From: Treponema sp.
Lineage (GTDB): Bacteria > Spirochaetota > Spirochaetia > Treponematales > Treponemataceae
DNA length: 59,455 nt
Direction of reading: 5' to 3'
Assembly: GCA_017525605.1 (NCBI GenBank)
Contig: JAFXSM010000032.1
Span: 1 to 59,455, forward strand
Shown: positions 1-9,942 of the stretch, in pieces
Position numbering within the stretch: position 1 is the first letter of the stretch
Layout: each line of letters starts with the position of its first letter
Notes under the pieces: generated by a model
What the model saw: the letters and a program-made list of their open reading frames with translations, nothing else
Databases searched by the model: none
Told to the model about the DNA's origin: nothing
Position numbers and translations under genes: made by a program

Positions 1-1156
1 CATGAAAGAAAATTATCCGTCGCTCGTCCGCGAGGTTGAATTCGATTCAAAATCTTATTCAGTGAAAAGCGTGAAGGAAAACGTTCAGAAAATCATCGAG
101 GGATTGCGGAACAAAAATAATTCTGAACAGGACGAAAAGCCGATTTCAAACGAAACGGAAGAAAACCAGCGGAAAATCCTTTTAAGAGTCGCTTCTTCCG
201 TTCCTTCGCTCAAAACAAGAAAGTTCTCGTATTCCTCGCTCTCCCACGGAAAACTTCCGCCCGCAATCGAAGGCGACAGGGCGAAGCGCGTCGAGATACC
301 GGAGGGCGACGGGGATCTTTCGAAGTTCGACGAGAATTTCAGGAAAATCGAAGTTGAATACGACCAAAACAAAATTGCAAAAATCATCGGTAACTATCCG
401 AAAGGAAGCTCTCTCGGCGAGGCTGTGCACCAGGTTTTCGAGTCGGCGGATTTTTTCGGAATCGGAAAGATGAAGGGCGAAGAGGATGCGTTGAACGACA
501 GTCGGCTTTGTTCGCTCATAAACAGGAAATTCGGCGAGCAGGGATTCTTGATTGACAAGGACGACACTAACGGCTGGAGAAGACAGACTGCATCAATCGT
601 CTACAACACGATGAAAGCGAAATTCCCTTGCATAAAAGGAAATTCCGCTCTGAAAAATGGAGACGGCATCCAGTTTTTCACGCTCGGCGAGCTGAAAGAC
701 GCGCAGAGGACAGCCGAGGCGGAATTCAACATGACGAGCGGCGGTTCGTCTTTCCCGTTCGGCGAATATTTCAACGGATTCGTCGATTTGATGTTCGTCC
801 GTAACGTCGATGGCGAAGAAGTTTATTCCGTCCTCGACTGGAAAAGCGACATCATGGACGACGAGCTCGATTTCTGCGACGGGGAAAAGCTCTCGGCACA
901 CGTCGCGGAGAAATACTCGATTCAGCGCGTATTGTACTCGTACTGCCTCATAAAATGGCTTTCGGGCTTCGGAAAATACAAGTCGATGAGCGAGAGCGAG
1001 ATTTTCGACAGGCATTTCGGCGGAATCTATTACGTCCTCGTCCGAGGCTGCTGTGAAGGAACGTCGAACGGAATCTACGCTCAGACGTGGGACAGCTGGG
1101 AGACGCTTGAAAGCGCGTTCGGGAAAATCATGAACGAGAAAGTGAGAAAACTGTAA
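1..1156 (+). CDS. recB: RecB, C-terminal part (nuclease domain); continues from 56565-59455
   Basis: This is the 3' part of recB. The first 141 bases duplicate the last 141 of the window, and the frame entering here is the one leaving at 59455, so on the circular molecule the protein is about 1301 residues. This part carries the RecB-family nuclease. A GEAVHQVFE segment is followed by GFVDLMF and VLDWKSD, matching the Asp...Asp-x-Lys metal site of RecB (GFIDLVF and LLDYKS in E. coli). That domain cleaves DNA and, in known RecBCD enzymes, loads RecA after the recombination hotspot. The ATG at base 2 is an internal methionine, not the start. The stop at 1154-1156 is followed after 37 nt by recD. 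Confidence 0.93.
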   Translation, partial: MKENYPSLVREVEFDSKSYSVKSVKENVQKIIEGLRNKNNSEQDEKPISNETEENQRKILLRVASSVPSLKTRKFSYSSLSHGKLPPAIEGDRAKRVEIPEGDGDLSKFDENFRKIEVEYDQNKIAKIIGNYPKGSSLGEAVHQVFESADFFGIGKMKGEEDALNDSRLCSLINRKFGEQGFLIDKDDTNGWRRQTASIVYNTMKAKFPCIKGNSALKNGDGIQFFTLGELKDAQRTAEAEFNMTSGGSSFPFGEYFNGFVDLMFVRNVDGEEVYSVLDWKSDIMDDELDFCDGEKLSAHVAEKYSIQRVLYSYCLIKWLSGFGKYKSMSESEIFDRHFGGIYYVLVRGCCEGTSNGIYAQTWDSWETLESAFGKIMNEKVRKL

Positions 1157-1193
1157 AAGGCAAAAATCAAAACGCAAAAAGGAAGGCAGAAAA

Positions 1194-3371
1194 GTGAACG
1201 GAAAAACAAACGGAAAAACAGACATAACAAGCGAATTTTTGAACCAGTGTTCGTATCAGGATTTTCACGGAATCATCTTCGAGCTTGGCGGAGTCCCGGA
1301 AATCTGCATAAAAATGCTCGACATGATTCGTGAAATGGCATTTTCGAGCCGCGCCCCGCTTTCTTTTGAGGAGACGAGTGCGCTGAAAGTCCTCTGCATC
1401 TATTTCTCTCTCATCGACGACGGGAATACCTGCATCGCGCTTGATTCTGAGCTTCTTTCGAAAAAATGGCGGCAGAAATGGAGCGGGCTTGTAATCGACA
1501 GCCAGGAGCGGAACGGCGCGTGCAGAATCGAGGACGAGGACGGAACTTTCAAAGCGATAATCGAAAGCGGAATCAGCGTACTGAAAAATCTTTCGGAATG
1601 CGGAAAATCCGAAAACAAAAAAATGCCGAAGCTGATTTTTGATTTTGCGGACAAAGAAATCACCGGCGAGACGATGGAAAAAATCTCCTCACCGTTCGTC
1701 TCAAAATCAATCGGCGGAGTAAGCTATCTTTTCACGACGAAATTTTTCGACAGCAAGGTCGCAATCGAAAGGCGGATGAAAAGCCTTTTTCACGACGCGG
1801 AAGAAAACTCGGAATGTGCTTCTGATTCGGAGATTGAAAAAACGATATCGCATTTCGAAAGCAAGACCGGGATTTCTTTGAACACTGAGCAGTCTCTTGC
1901 CGTCGTGCGCGGAAAAAAGACGAACCTCATAATAACCGGCGGCCCTGGAAGCGGAAAGACGACCGCCGTGTGCTTCCTTCTCTGGAATCTTCTGAAAGAA
2001 ACTGACTGTGACGGCGTTCCGTTTGCCGATTACGGAATCTATCTTGCAGCCCCAAGCGGAAAAGCCGCATACAGAATGAAAGAGAGCATTTCCTCGTCGC
2101 TCACTTCGTTCAGGAAAGGCGGAAGGACGCTTTCCGAGGACGAGGAAAAAATCGAGAAAAAGCTGCTTGCCGCGAATCCGTACACGATTCACCGTCTGCT
2201 CGGCTTCAATCCGGCAAAGAACAGCTTCTCATACGACGAAAAAAATCAGTTCGACAAAAAATCCGTGTTCATAATCGACGAGGCTTCGATGCTCGACATA
2301 AATATGTTCGCATCTCTCCTCCTTGCAATCCCCGACGGTGCACGGCTTTTCATACTCGGAGACAAAGACCAGCTCCCGTCTGTCGATGCCGGCGCGGTCT
2401 TGAGCGAAATCATCGGCGCGTTCCCGAAAAACGTAATCCGCCTCGAAAAGTCGAACAGGTTCAGCGACGACTCGGAAATCGGGCGGCTTCGAAAGGCAAT
2501 CGTTGACGGAAGCGAGTCTTTCGTGCCGAAAATGCAGGGGCTTGGGACTTGGATTGATGATAAGGCGATTGCAGAGAAAATTGCGGAAAGTTCGGAAGAT
2601 GACCCGGACGAAAAATATCCCGTTTATTTTTCCGACATCGGCGGCGAGAATGAGAGAACGGAAATCGAAAATGTCGTCGGAAAATGGGCTGAGCGTTTTT
2701 ACGAGAAAATCGCGGAAAGATTCATTTCTGGAAAATTCGACAGGGAAAAAGTCAGCGTTGATGAGCTCCGTGTTTTTTTCGGGGAATCGCTCAGGGCGAA
2801 AATCCTTTGCGCACAGAGAAGCGGAGCGCGCGGGTGCGAGGCGATAAACGCGATTGTGCAGAAGAAAATCGCCGGAAAGTTCGGAAAAATCGACTACGAC
2901 GGAAAATATTTTTCCGGTCAGATTCTCATGCTCACGAAGAACCAGCGGCTTTTCGATTTGTTCAACGGGGACGGCGGAATCGTCGTGACATTTTCTGACG
3001 ACAGCACGAAATATCTCATGGTGGAAAAAAAGAGCGACGCGGACGCGCATTCGGAAGAGAGTACGCGCGGCAGAAAAAGCGGCGAGGGAATTTTCAGGAT
3101 CGGAGAATTCATGTTCTATCCGATTCATCTTCTTCCGTCCGACTCGACCTCTCCGTCGTACGCAATGACGATTCATAAGTCGCAGGGCTCGGGCTATGCC
3201 AACATCATGATTTTCCTTCCGAAAAAGAAAGGACACCCGCTCTTGAACAACCAGATTTTCTACACTGCGGTGACGCGCACCGAGGGAAAAACGTTCGTCA
3301 TCTCAAGCGAGGAAGCGATGAACGCCGCAAAGCAGAACATAATCGTCCGCGAGTCGAAAATAGAATTTTAA
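1194..3371 (+). CDS. recD: RecD, exodeoxyribonuclease V alpha subunit
   Basis: A 725-residue SF1B helicase, last gene of the recC-recB-recD operon. The GTG start at 1194 is supported by GGAAGG 6-11 nt upstream. Visible motifs are Walker A GGPGSGKTT (about residues 249-257), APSGKAA, Walker B IIDEAS (about 361-366), GDKDQLPS, and near the C-terminus MTIHKSQGSGY and FYTAVTRTEG. The N-terminal 200 residues are the poorly conserved RecB-contact region. RecD is the fast 5'-3' motor of RecBCD and governs the enzyme's nuclease behaviour. The gene ends 4 bp inside the convergent small gene at 3368-3673. Length fits the family (E. coli RecD is about 608), with a somewhat longer middle region. Confidence 0.93.
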   Translation: MNGKTNGKTDITSEFLNQCSYQDFHGIIFELGGVPEICIKMLDMIREMAFSSRAPLSFEETSALKVLCIYFSLIDDGNTCIALDSELLSKKWRQKWSGLVIDSQERNGACRIEDEDGTFKAIIESGISVLKNLSECGKSENKKMPKLIFDFADKEITGETMEKISSPFVSKSIGGVSYLFTTKFFDSKVAIERRMKSLFHDAEENSECASDSEIEKTISHFESKTGISLNTEQSLAVVRGKKTNLIITGGPGSGKTTAVCFLLWNLLKETDCDGVPFADYGIYLAAPSGKAAYRMKESISSSLTSFRKGGRTLSEDEEKIEKKLLAANPYTIHRLLGFNPAKNSFSYDEKNQFDKKSVFIIDEASMLDINMFASLLLAIPDGARLFILGDKDQLPSVDAGAVLSEIIGAFPKNVIRLEKSNRFSDDSEIGRLRKAIVDGSESFVPKMQGLGTWIDDKAIAEKIAESSEDDPDEKYPVYFSDIGGENERTEIENVVGKWAERFYEKIAERFISGKFDREKVSVDELRVFFGESLRAKILCAQRSGARGCEAINAIVQKKIAGKFGKIDYDGKYFSGQILMLTKNQRLFDLFNGDGGIVVTFSDDSTKYLMVEKKSDADAHSEESTRGRKSGEGIFRIGEFMFYPIHLLPSDSTSPSYAMTIHKSQGSGYANIMIFLPKKKGHPLLNNQIFYTAVTRTEGKTFVISSEEAMNAAKQNIIVRESKIEF

Positions 3372-3673
3372 TTGAATTTCGGGTGGAAAATGATTTCGCC
3401 GTTCGCGCCGATTTCTTTTTCCGCATCGGTCTTTTTCGGCTTCGCATTTTTTGACGTGTCCTGCGGGTCTTCCTTGAACCTTGTCTTCACCGTCATCTCG
3501 GACTTAATCACGTCGAGCGTCGGGTTGAAAACCTGCAGGATGCCTGCCAGCGTGAACAGCACTTCCTGGTCGGCATCCTCTGCCTCAAGAAGTTTGCTGT
3601 ATGTTTCGTAAATCTGAATGTATGCATGATTCAGATTCGTGTAATCGGAATTGTAAATTTCAACTTTTGTCAT
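3368..3673 (-). CDS. Hypothetical 101-residue protein
   Basis: A small, charged, soluble protein of unrecognised family. The N-terminal 60 residues look helical (YIQIYETYSKLLEAEDADQE), followed by a Lys/Asp-rich linker and a short tail ending in IIFHPKFN. No signal peptide or membrane segment is visible. It converges on recD with a 4-bp overlap of stop codons. No Shine-Dalgarno sequence precedes the ATG. A -10-like TATAGA lies 8 nt upstream, so a leaderless message is possible. The promoter would lie just beyond the terminator of the alpha-2-macroglobulin gene. The coding call rests on its position, filling the gap between two convergent units, and on a plausible composition. Confidence 0.6.
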   Translation of the reverse strand: MTKVEIYNSDYTNLNHAYIQIYETYSKLLEAEDADQEVLFTLAGILQVFNPTLDVIKSEMTVKTRFKEDPQDTSKNAKPKKTDAEKEIGANGEIIFHPKFN

Positions 3674-3696
3674 GCATACATTCTATATTGAACTTC

Positions 3697-3745
3697 GAAA
3701 AAAGTTCAGTGACAGGAGAGAAAGCTCTCAGACCTGCCACTGAAC
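3697..3745 (-). terminator. Intrinsic terminator of the alpha-2-macroglobulin gene
   Basis: A 13-bp stem (GTTCAGTGACAGG pairing with CCTGCCACTGAAC, one G-U) encloses a 16-nt loop and is followed on the minus strand by a run of T. It begins 15 bp past the stop at 3760. Confidence 0.85.
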
Positions 3746-3759
3746 ATCAATCCGGCCTG

Positions 3760-6700
3760 TTATTTTATGACGAACAGGTATCCGTCGCTTCTTCCGAAGA
3801 CTTCCGGCTCGTACATCAGCTCGGCCTGCACAGGCGGAACTGGGTATACGCCCTTTCTTGCCGTCCTGAACTTGAATTCGACAGTGCAGGTTCCCTTCTC
3901 GAAGTCGTCCCAGAAGAACTGAGCCTCGTTGTCGTAGAGCACCTGGTTGCTCATGTAGTGCCAGCCCCAGCCGCCTGCTTCCTCTTTCACAGTCGTTCCT
4001 GCGTCGCTTCCGCTTGTCACGAAATTCGCGTCCAGGATTTCCGCGCCGCTAGGAATCGGTGCCCGGAGTGCCATGTAATATCTGTCTTTCGGTGTCGATA
4101 CGATGATGTTCGCCTTGTACGTCTTGCCGCTCTCAAGCTCGACGATTTTGCTTCCCTCTTTCGGCTCGACCATCTTTCCTGTAGCGGAGTCGAATATCTG
4201 GTACGTCAGCCTGATTCCTTCGTCGCGCGAATTCTGCAGTTCGTCAGGCAGCGCGTATTTCATCTCCGTCGTGTAATAGAGAGTTCCCGTTCCCGACTTC
4301 GAGAAATTCATCTTGAGGTTCTTGCCCTTCTCAAGCTTCGAAATCTCGTTCGAGTCGAACCTGTACGACTTCGTGACAGGTTTCGCGCCCGCGCCCTCGA
4401 ATTTTCCGTTGACGAGCTTGATTCCCATGATTTCCGCCTGCGCCGTGAATTTCACCGCGTCGAGGTTCCTCATCTTTATGTACGAGTAGATTGACTCAAG
4501 AACCGTCGCGGTCTCTGCCGTGCTGTGCCAGTAGCCCTTCGACTGCGACTGGAGGAGCGTGTACACGAGCCTGTCAACCATGCCGTCTTTCGGGTTGAGG
4601 GTGACGAGAAGCTGGAGTGAAAGCGCGAGCTCTTCCGTGTCAGAGCCGAAGAAGAACCAGTGGTTTTTCTCGTTCATGTTCACAATCGAAACTGTGCGGG
4701 ATGAAATCTGAAGGTATTTCCTGATTTCTTCCGCCATCGCCGCCGCCTTCGCCTTGTTCGCGCTTCCGTTCTGCTCCGCGTAGTAGAGAGCGCAGTACAG
4801 CATCGAATTGAAGTCCTTGCCCTTGACTTTCGAATAGAGCGCATCGACTTTCGAGTCGTTGTACCTCTCGCACTTTGACAGGACGTAATAGCCGTATGCG
4901 CGGTACTCAAGAGAGCTTTTGTATTCAATCTTCTTTTCGATGTATGAAGTCAGCGCGTCAAGGTCGAGATGCAGTTCCGAAGTCTTGTAGCCGTGCTCAA
5001 GCGCGTAAGCGCAAAGCTGCGCGACTTTGAGCGAGACGTAGAACGAAGAATTTGAGCTTGACGGCCAATATCCGAATCCGCCGTCAGAAGAAAGGTGCTG
5101 GTATTTCTGCAGATATTTGAAATGAGCCTTCACGACTTTCCTCGGGTTCTTCACGTTCGACTCAAGGCCGAACACGTCTATGTATTTCTCGAACACGACG
5201 AGCGGAATCACGGCAGAAGTCCTCTGCTCGATGCAGCCGTAAGGATAGTTGAACACATAATCGACCGCGGAAGAGAGAAGACCGAGCCTTGTCGCGTCGA
5301 GCGTGACCGAAATCGAGCCTTCGCCGTCATCAGCCCATGAAGGAATCTGAATGTACTGCTCCTCGCTCTCGTTCTCTTCTCCGTTCGTCGCTCCGTTCAG
5401 CGCGACTGTCTCGTAGACATACGTTTTTTCTATGAGCAGCCTTGAGACGAGCTTCTCGTTCAGCACGTCGGATTTCACGCTGTACACAAGCTCCACGTTT
5501 CCGGCTTTCTGCGCACCTACGTCGAAATATGCGGTGTAAGACGCTCCGCTCGGAACATCGATTACGACTTCTGATTCGCCGTCAACGAACGCCTCGCCCT
5601 TCACAGTCGAGACTCCCCTTTCCTCGTCCTCCTCGTAGTCGCCTTCCGGTTTCCTTATCGAGAGGGAAACTTTGACGCTGTGCGTGACGTTGTCGAGGTT
5701 CGTGAGGAGAACGCCGCATTCTGCAGTGTCGCGCACCCTCATTCGTCTCGGCTGGACGCTCTGCACGTTGATCGGGTTCTGTACTCCGATTTCGTTTTCC
5801 TGAATCGCGAAAAGCTCGCCCGCAACGCCGACCGCCGTGAGCCTGAATGTCGTCAGGTTGTCAGGCAAAGTGAACGTGACTTTCGCGATTCCCTCTTCGT
5901 CGGTGACGATAATCGGCTCGAAAAGCGCAGTCGACTTGAAATTCTTCCTTTCGTTTCCGTCGTCCTTCTCGCCTTCCGCTTCTGCGTCTCCGCCCTGAAG
6001 GTTCTTGATTGCGTATGTCACAGGATCCATGAGCATATCGCGCGAGTCGCCGCCCTGAACGTAGTTCTGGAAGTGGTATTTGTCGTAGAAATATTCCACC
6101 GGGTTCGGGACGTGATAATTTATGAGGTCGAGAACTGCCCTGTCCACCGCCATCAGTGTCAGCTCGGCGTTCTTCACAGGCTCGCCGCCCTTCGTTGCCC
6201 TCATGGTGACCGTCACTTCCTCGCCCGGCCTGTAAACCATCTTGTCGCTTTCGACCTCGAGCGAGAATGCGCGGACATACGGGTTCACGAAAAGCTCCGT
6301 GACTCCGTAGTAGCCCTTCGGCTTGTCGGTGTCCTTCTCGCCGTACTGGTGAGTCGGCTTCTTCGTCCTTGTAGAGTATGACGCGACCGAGACGTAGACG
6401 ACCGGGACGAAATTCCTTGCGACAGGAATCTCGATTTCGGAGCATGACGAGTCGAAATGCCTGACTTCCTGCGTGAAGATTCCCTCGCGCTCGACCGTGA
6501 TGAGATAGTCGCCGGATTCAAGCGGGCTTGAGAGGAGGATTTTTGCCTTCTCGCCAGGATTGTACAGGTTCTTGTCCGCGACGAGGTTCAGCTCGTTCGA
6601 GTCCGCGCCGTACCAGTAATAGTCGTTTCCTGTGACGTAGAATGAATATTCTGTCTTGACCGCGTTTCCGAAGATGTCCTTTCCCTTGAGCGTAAGGATG

Positions 6701-9700
6701 TATCTTCCTGATTTCTGCGGCGTGAAGCTGATTTTTCCCTTTCCGTCCGTAATTTCAGAATGCGCAATCTTCTCCGTGCTTACCGAAGTCTTGACCTGCT
6801 CGTAGCTTGAATAAACCACGTCGTCGATTCCGTTCATGTTCGTAAGCTCCCAGCTGATTCTTGAGAATTCCGCGGAAAGCTCGCCCGAAACGAAGTCCGA
6901 TGAGACTGCGTCCCCGTCCGGGTCAACAAGAATAAGTGAGAATTCAACTTTCTCGCCCTTCTTTGCGAATCCTGAGCCGCTTTTCTTCACTCCTGCGTAG
7001 AACCTTGAAGGGTGGACGATTATTGAGGACGCTGCCGAAATCCTCTGGTTCGATGCGTCGGTGACAGCCGCGTCAAGATGGTATTCGTAAGGCGTCTCAA
7101 CGCTCGTCTTCGTCGTCTGGACAGAGTCGTTCGCCTCTCCGTCCGCGCTGAGCCTGCCGGCATTCTGCTCGACTTCCCTCGTTGCGTCATACATGTCGTT
7201 CGGGCCGAATTTGTATCCCTGCGTTTCAGGGGTGTCTGGGCGGAACGAAATCGGATTCCTGAGCCATGTCGTGACATAGGACGCGTCGCCGAGGACTCCG
7301 CCTGCAAGGTATGACGATTTGATTTTCGCGTTGACCGAATCCCCCGCATAGTAAGTCATGCTAGGAATGTCGATTTCGGTCTGGAATTTGACCGGCTCGA
7401 AATATGCGACGAGGAAATAAAGAGAGCCTGTCCCGTAATATGACGAGTCGTTGCTTCTTCTGTAGCAGATTCTGTAGTTTCCTGGCTCAAGGTCATTCGG
7501 AAGGGCGAACGAGCCGAAGAATCCGCCCGATTCGCTAGCGTCTCCTGAAAGGGAAGCATATACGGTTTCGTCACGCCATGAAGTGCTCTTCACCTCGATT
7601 GTGTACGGGCCTGTGTATGATTTGAACTTTCCGAAAATCTGCGTCTTGTCGATTCCCCTGAACGAGACCGTCTCGCCCGGCTTGTAGACTCCCCTGTCGG
7701 TGAACATGAACACCCTCGGGGTTTCCCTTCTCGCTTCCTTGATTGAATGCCAGTTGTATCCGTGAGATGAAGGGACGAAAATCGCCCTGTCCTTTCCGTT
7801 CTTGACGAGGAGTGCGACCGATTTTCCCCTTGAGTTCTCGATTTTTTCCATCGTCTCGTTCGAGAGCTTTATGACGACGAATCCGTCCTTGTCTGTCTTT
7901 CCTGTGTCGAGGAGCTCGCCGAACGGTCCGTCGTCCTCGCTCGTGTCGTTGAGCGTAATCGAGACTTCCGCGTTCTCTACCGGCTTGTTCGTCGAGAGCG
8001 AGCGCACGAGGACGACCGCCCTGTTTATTCCGATTCTCGCCGTGACTCCGAGGTCGGTGACCTGGACTGTGAGCCGTGACTCGTCGCTGGTGTCATTCTT
8101 CTTGAGCTGCTTCGTGTACCAGTCCTGCGACCAATAATATGTGTCCGCCTTCGTGTCGAATTCAACGAATCCGTAGCCGTCGTCGAGGTACGGGTCGAGA
8201 TCCACGGTGCAGATTCTCCTCATGTTCTCCGGAGTTTCCGGGAACGGCTGTGCGCTCAAGTCGAATTTGATGTCGCGGTATGATGAAACAAGCGGGTCTC
8301 CGATTTTCTTGAGCATGTATTTCGAAGTCGGCTTTATGTTCTGGTAATCGAACGCGATTTTGTGCGGGAACTGCCATTCGAGCATTTTCGGGCCGCTGTC
8401 GGATAGGCTGAAGTAGCTCTTCGCCTCTGGCACGCGGAATTTCTTCGAGAAGTTGTTGCCCGTGAGTTTCTGCCCGTAAATATCCTTCATGTTCGGGTCA
8501 AGCTCGATGACGTATTCCGAGCCGTATTCGTTTATGCCGAGGTTGTAGACGACAATCTCGCCCTGAAGGACCTTCACGTTCTCCTTTCCGACGCTGATTT
8601 TCGTCCCGTCGCTCTTCGTTATCCTGATGAAATTCTCTATGCCCGAGGAGCTCGGTGTCTGCGTGAAATAGAGCGAGAGCGGGTTCATCATGTCGGATTT
8701 CGAGTAAGAGACCTGGCTCGGTATGTGCGACACGACGAACGGCTTGAGCGTCCAGTATGAATTCTTCGACGTGAATTCCGCCTTGAAGTTTGCGACCTCG
8801 ACTCCTATCTGATGGTCGAACGGAATCTTTGCACCGTTCGAAAACTTCAGCGCGAACGTGTCAGTGATTCCCCTGTCCTTGTCGAATTTCGCCCTGTATT
8901 TTCCGACGAAAACCGGCTCCGCAGAATAATTGAGAAGCGAATATCCGTCCGTGATGTCGACGAGGTTGACCGCTTTCCTGAACGTCTCCTTGTCGAGCTT
9001 CATGTTGAGGCAGACGATGAGGTTTGATGCGAGGTTCGGGGGAACGCCTTCTTTCGGGGAATATGAGAAATATTTGTCGAGCGTGGTTCCCGGCATGACG
9101 CGCTGGACGGTGATGTCGGCCGCCTTCGTCGAAAAAGAAAGCTCGCCCGAGATGCTCTTTCCGCTTATGCTCTTGAGCGATTTGCTGACGCTTATCGTGT
9201 AGGTCTTGCCGGGATCCCCTCCCTCCGATGCCTCGAAAGCAAGCTGGTCAGTTCCGAGCCAGCGGTATGTTCCCTTGATTTTCGGGCTGATGTCGAACAC
9301 GTCCGATGAAGACGTTGGTTCCTTCAGCGCGGTGAGAGCGCGCACGGGCTCAGAGAACACGACGTAGAATGTCGGGTATTCGTTCTCCGCCACGATTCCT
9401 TTCGGCCCCCAGTCAAGAACCGAAAATTCCTCGCCGGAATTCTCTGCCGCAACTTTGTCCGAGGTGTCGCCGAAGTTGAAGTCGGAGTAATTCTTCCGCG
9501 CGGTGTTGTATTTCGTCTTGTAGTCGTCCAATGAGCGGACTGCCCTCTCCTTCTGCCTCTCCGCCCCTTTCGCGGACAATCCGGACGCGCCGAGCTTCAG
9601 CGGTATCGGCTTCGATTCCGGGTATTCAGGCGAATAGTCGAGCTCGAAAAAATCATCCGAATACGTCCTTGCGAATTCGGAGAAATCCTCGCTCCCAGAA

Positions 9701-9843
9701 GATTCATCCGCATTGAGAGATGCGAATGAATCCGCGCCGTTTTTTTCCTTGCCGTTGCCTTTGTCCTTGCAAGAAAAAGCGATGAGTGCTGAAAAAATAA
9801 TCAGCAATACTGATGATATACATTTTGAAACGCTTTTTTTCAT
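3760..9843 (-). CDS. Bacterial alpha-2-macroglobulin lipoprotein
   Basis: A 2027-residue protein of the bacterial alpha-2-macroglobulin (YfhM-like) family, which traps proteases in the cell envelope. The N-terminus is a lipoprotein signal (basic MKKSVSK, hydrophobic run, lipobox-like IAFSC) followed by an acidic Ser/Glu linker. Macroglobulin-type beta domains follow (RVFMFTDRGVYKPGETV and VESDKMVYRPGEEVTV are typical), then the thioester motif YGCIEQ with Cys near residue 1537, and an all-helical TED domain (SSDGGFGYWPSS). An intact CxEQ implies an active covalent trap. The start is ATG at 9843; TTG at 9849 is an alternative. No clear ribosome site is seen, but TAGACT lies 8 nt upstream. In many bacteria the gene sits beside pbpC; here pbpC is 15 kb away. 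Confidence 0.93.
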   Translation of the reverse strand: MKKSVSKCISSVLLIIFSALIAFSCKDKGNGKEKNGADSFASLNADESSGSEDFSEFARTYSDDFFELDYSPEYPESKPIPLKLGASGLSAKGAERQKERAVRSLDDYKTKYNTARKNYSDFNFGDTSDKVAAENSGEEFSVLDWGPKGIVAENEYPTFYVVFSEPVRALTALKEPTSSSDVFDISPKIKGTYRWLGTDQLAFEASEGGDPGKTYTISVSKSLKSISGKSISGELSFSTKAADITVQRVMPGTTLDKYFSYSPKEGVPPNLASNLIVCLNMKLDKETFRKAVNLVDITDGYSLLNYSAEPVFVGKYRAKFDKDRGITDTFALKFSNGAKIPFDHQIGVEVANFKAEFTSKNSYWTLKPFVVSHIPSQVSYSKSDMMNPLSLYFTQTPSSSGIENFIRITKSDGTKISVGKENVKVLQGEIVVYNLGINEYGSEYVIELDPNMKDIYGQKLTGNNFSKKFRVPEAKSYFSLSDSGPKMLEWQFPHKIAFDYQNIKPTSKYMLKKIGDPLVSSYRDIKFDLSAQPFPETPENMRRICTVDLDPYLDDGYGFVEFDTKADTYYWSQDWYTKQLKKNDTSDESRLTVQVTDLGVTARIGINRAVVLVRSLSTNKPVENAEVSITLNDTSEDDGPFGELLDTGKTDKDGFVVIKLSNETMEKIENSRGKSVALLVKNGKDRAIFVPSSHGYNWHSIKEARRETPRVFMFTDRGVYKPGETVSFRGIDKTQIFGKFKSYTGPYTIEVKSTSWRDETVYASLSGDASESGGFFGSFALPNDLEPGNYRICYRRSNDSSYYGTGSLYFLVAYFEPVKFQTEIDIPSMTYYAGDSVNAKIKSSYLAGGVLGDASYVTTWLRNPISFRPDTPETQGYKFGPNDMYDATREVEQNAGRLSADGEANDSVQTTKTSVETPYEYHLDAAVTDASNQRISAASSIIVHPSRFYAGVKKSGSGFAKKGEKVEFSLILVDPDGDAVSSDFVSGELSAEFSRISWELTNMNGIDDVVYSSYEQVKTSVSTEKIAHSEITDGKGKISFTPQKSGRYILTLKGKDIFGNAVKTEYSFYVTGNDYYWYGADSNELNLVADKNLYNPGEKAKILLSSPLESGDYLITVEREGIFTQEVRHFDSSCSEIEIPVARNFVPVVYVSVASYSTRTKKPTHQYGEKDTDKPKGYYGVTELFVNPYVRAFSLEVESDKMVYRPGEEVTVTMRATKGGEPVKNAELTLMAVDRAVLDLINYHVPNPVEYFYDKYHFQNYVQGGDSRDMLMDPVTYAIKNLQGGDAEAEGEKDDGNERKNFKSTALFEPIIVTDEEGIAKVTFTLPDNLTTFRLTAVGVAGELFAIQENEIGVQNPINVQSVQPRRMRVRDTAECGVLLTNLDNVTHSVKVSLSIRKPEGDYEEDEERGVSTVKGEAFVDGESEVVIDVPSGASYTAYFDVGAQKAGNVELVYSVKSDVLNEKLVSRLLIEKTYVYETVALNGATNGEENESEEQYIQIPSWADDGEGSISVTLDATRLGLLSSAVDYVFNYPYGCIEQRTSAVIPLVVFEKYIDVFGLESNVKNPRKVVKAHFKYLQKYQHLSSDGGFGYWPSSSNSSFYVSLKVAQLCAYALEHGYKTSELHLDLDALTSYIEKKIEYKSSLEYRAYGYYVLSKCERYNDSKVDALYSKVKGKDFNSMLYCALYYAEQNGSANKAKAAAMAEEIRKYLQISSRTVSIVNMNEKNHWFFFGSDTEELALSLQLLVTLNPKDGMVDRLVYTLLQSQSKGYWHSTAETATVLESIYSYIKMRNLDAVKFTAQAEIMGIKLVNGKFEGAGAKPVTKSYRFDSNEISKLEKGKNLKMNFSKSGTGTLYYTTEMKYALPDELQNSRDEGIRLTYQIFDSATGKMVEPKEGSKIVELESGKTYKANIIVSTPKDRYYMALRAPIPSGAEILDANFVTSGSDAGTTVKEEAGGWGWHYMSNQVLYDNEAQFFWDDFEKGTCTVEFKFRTARKGVYPVPPVQAELMYEPEVFGRSDGYLFVIK

Positions 9844-9942
9844 AAGCAAAAAGTCTAGCGAATATTGAAAATAAAATTAATGCTTTGACGACGAATTTTC
9901 CCTCTGTTTCAAGTTTTTTTTAGAGATAATAAAATATTTTTC

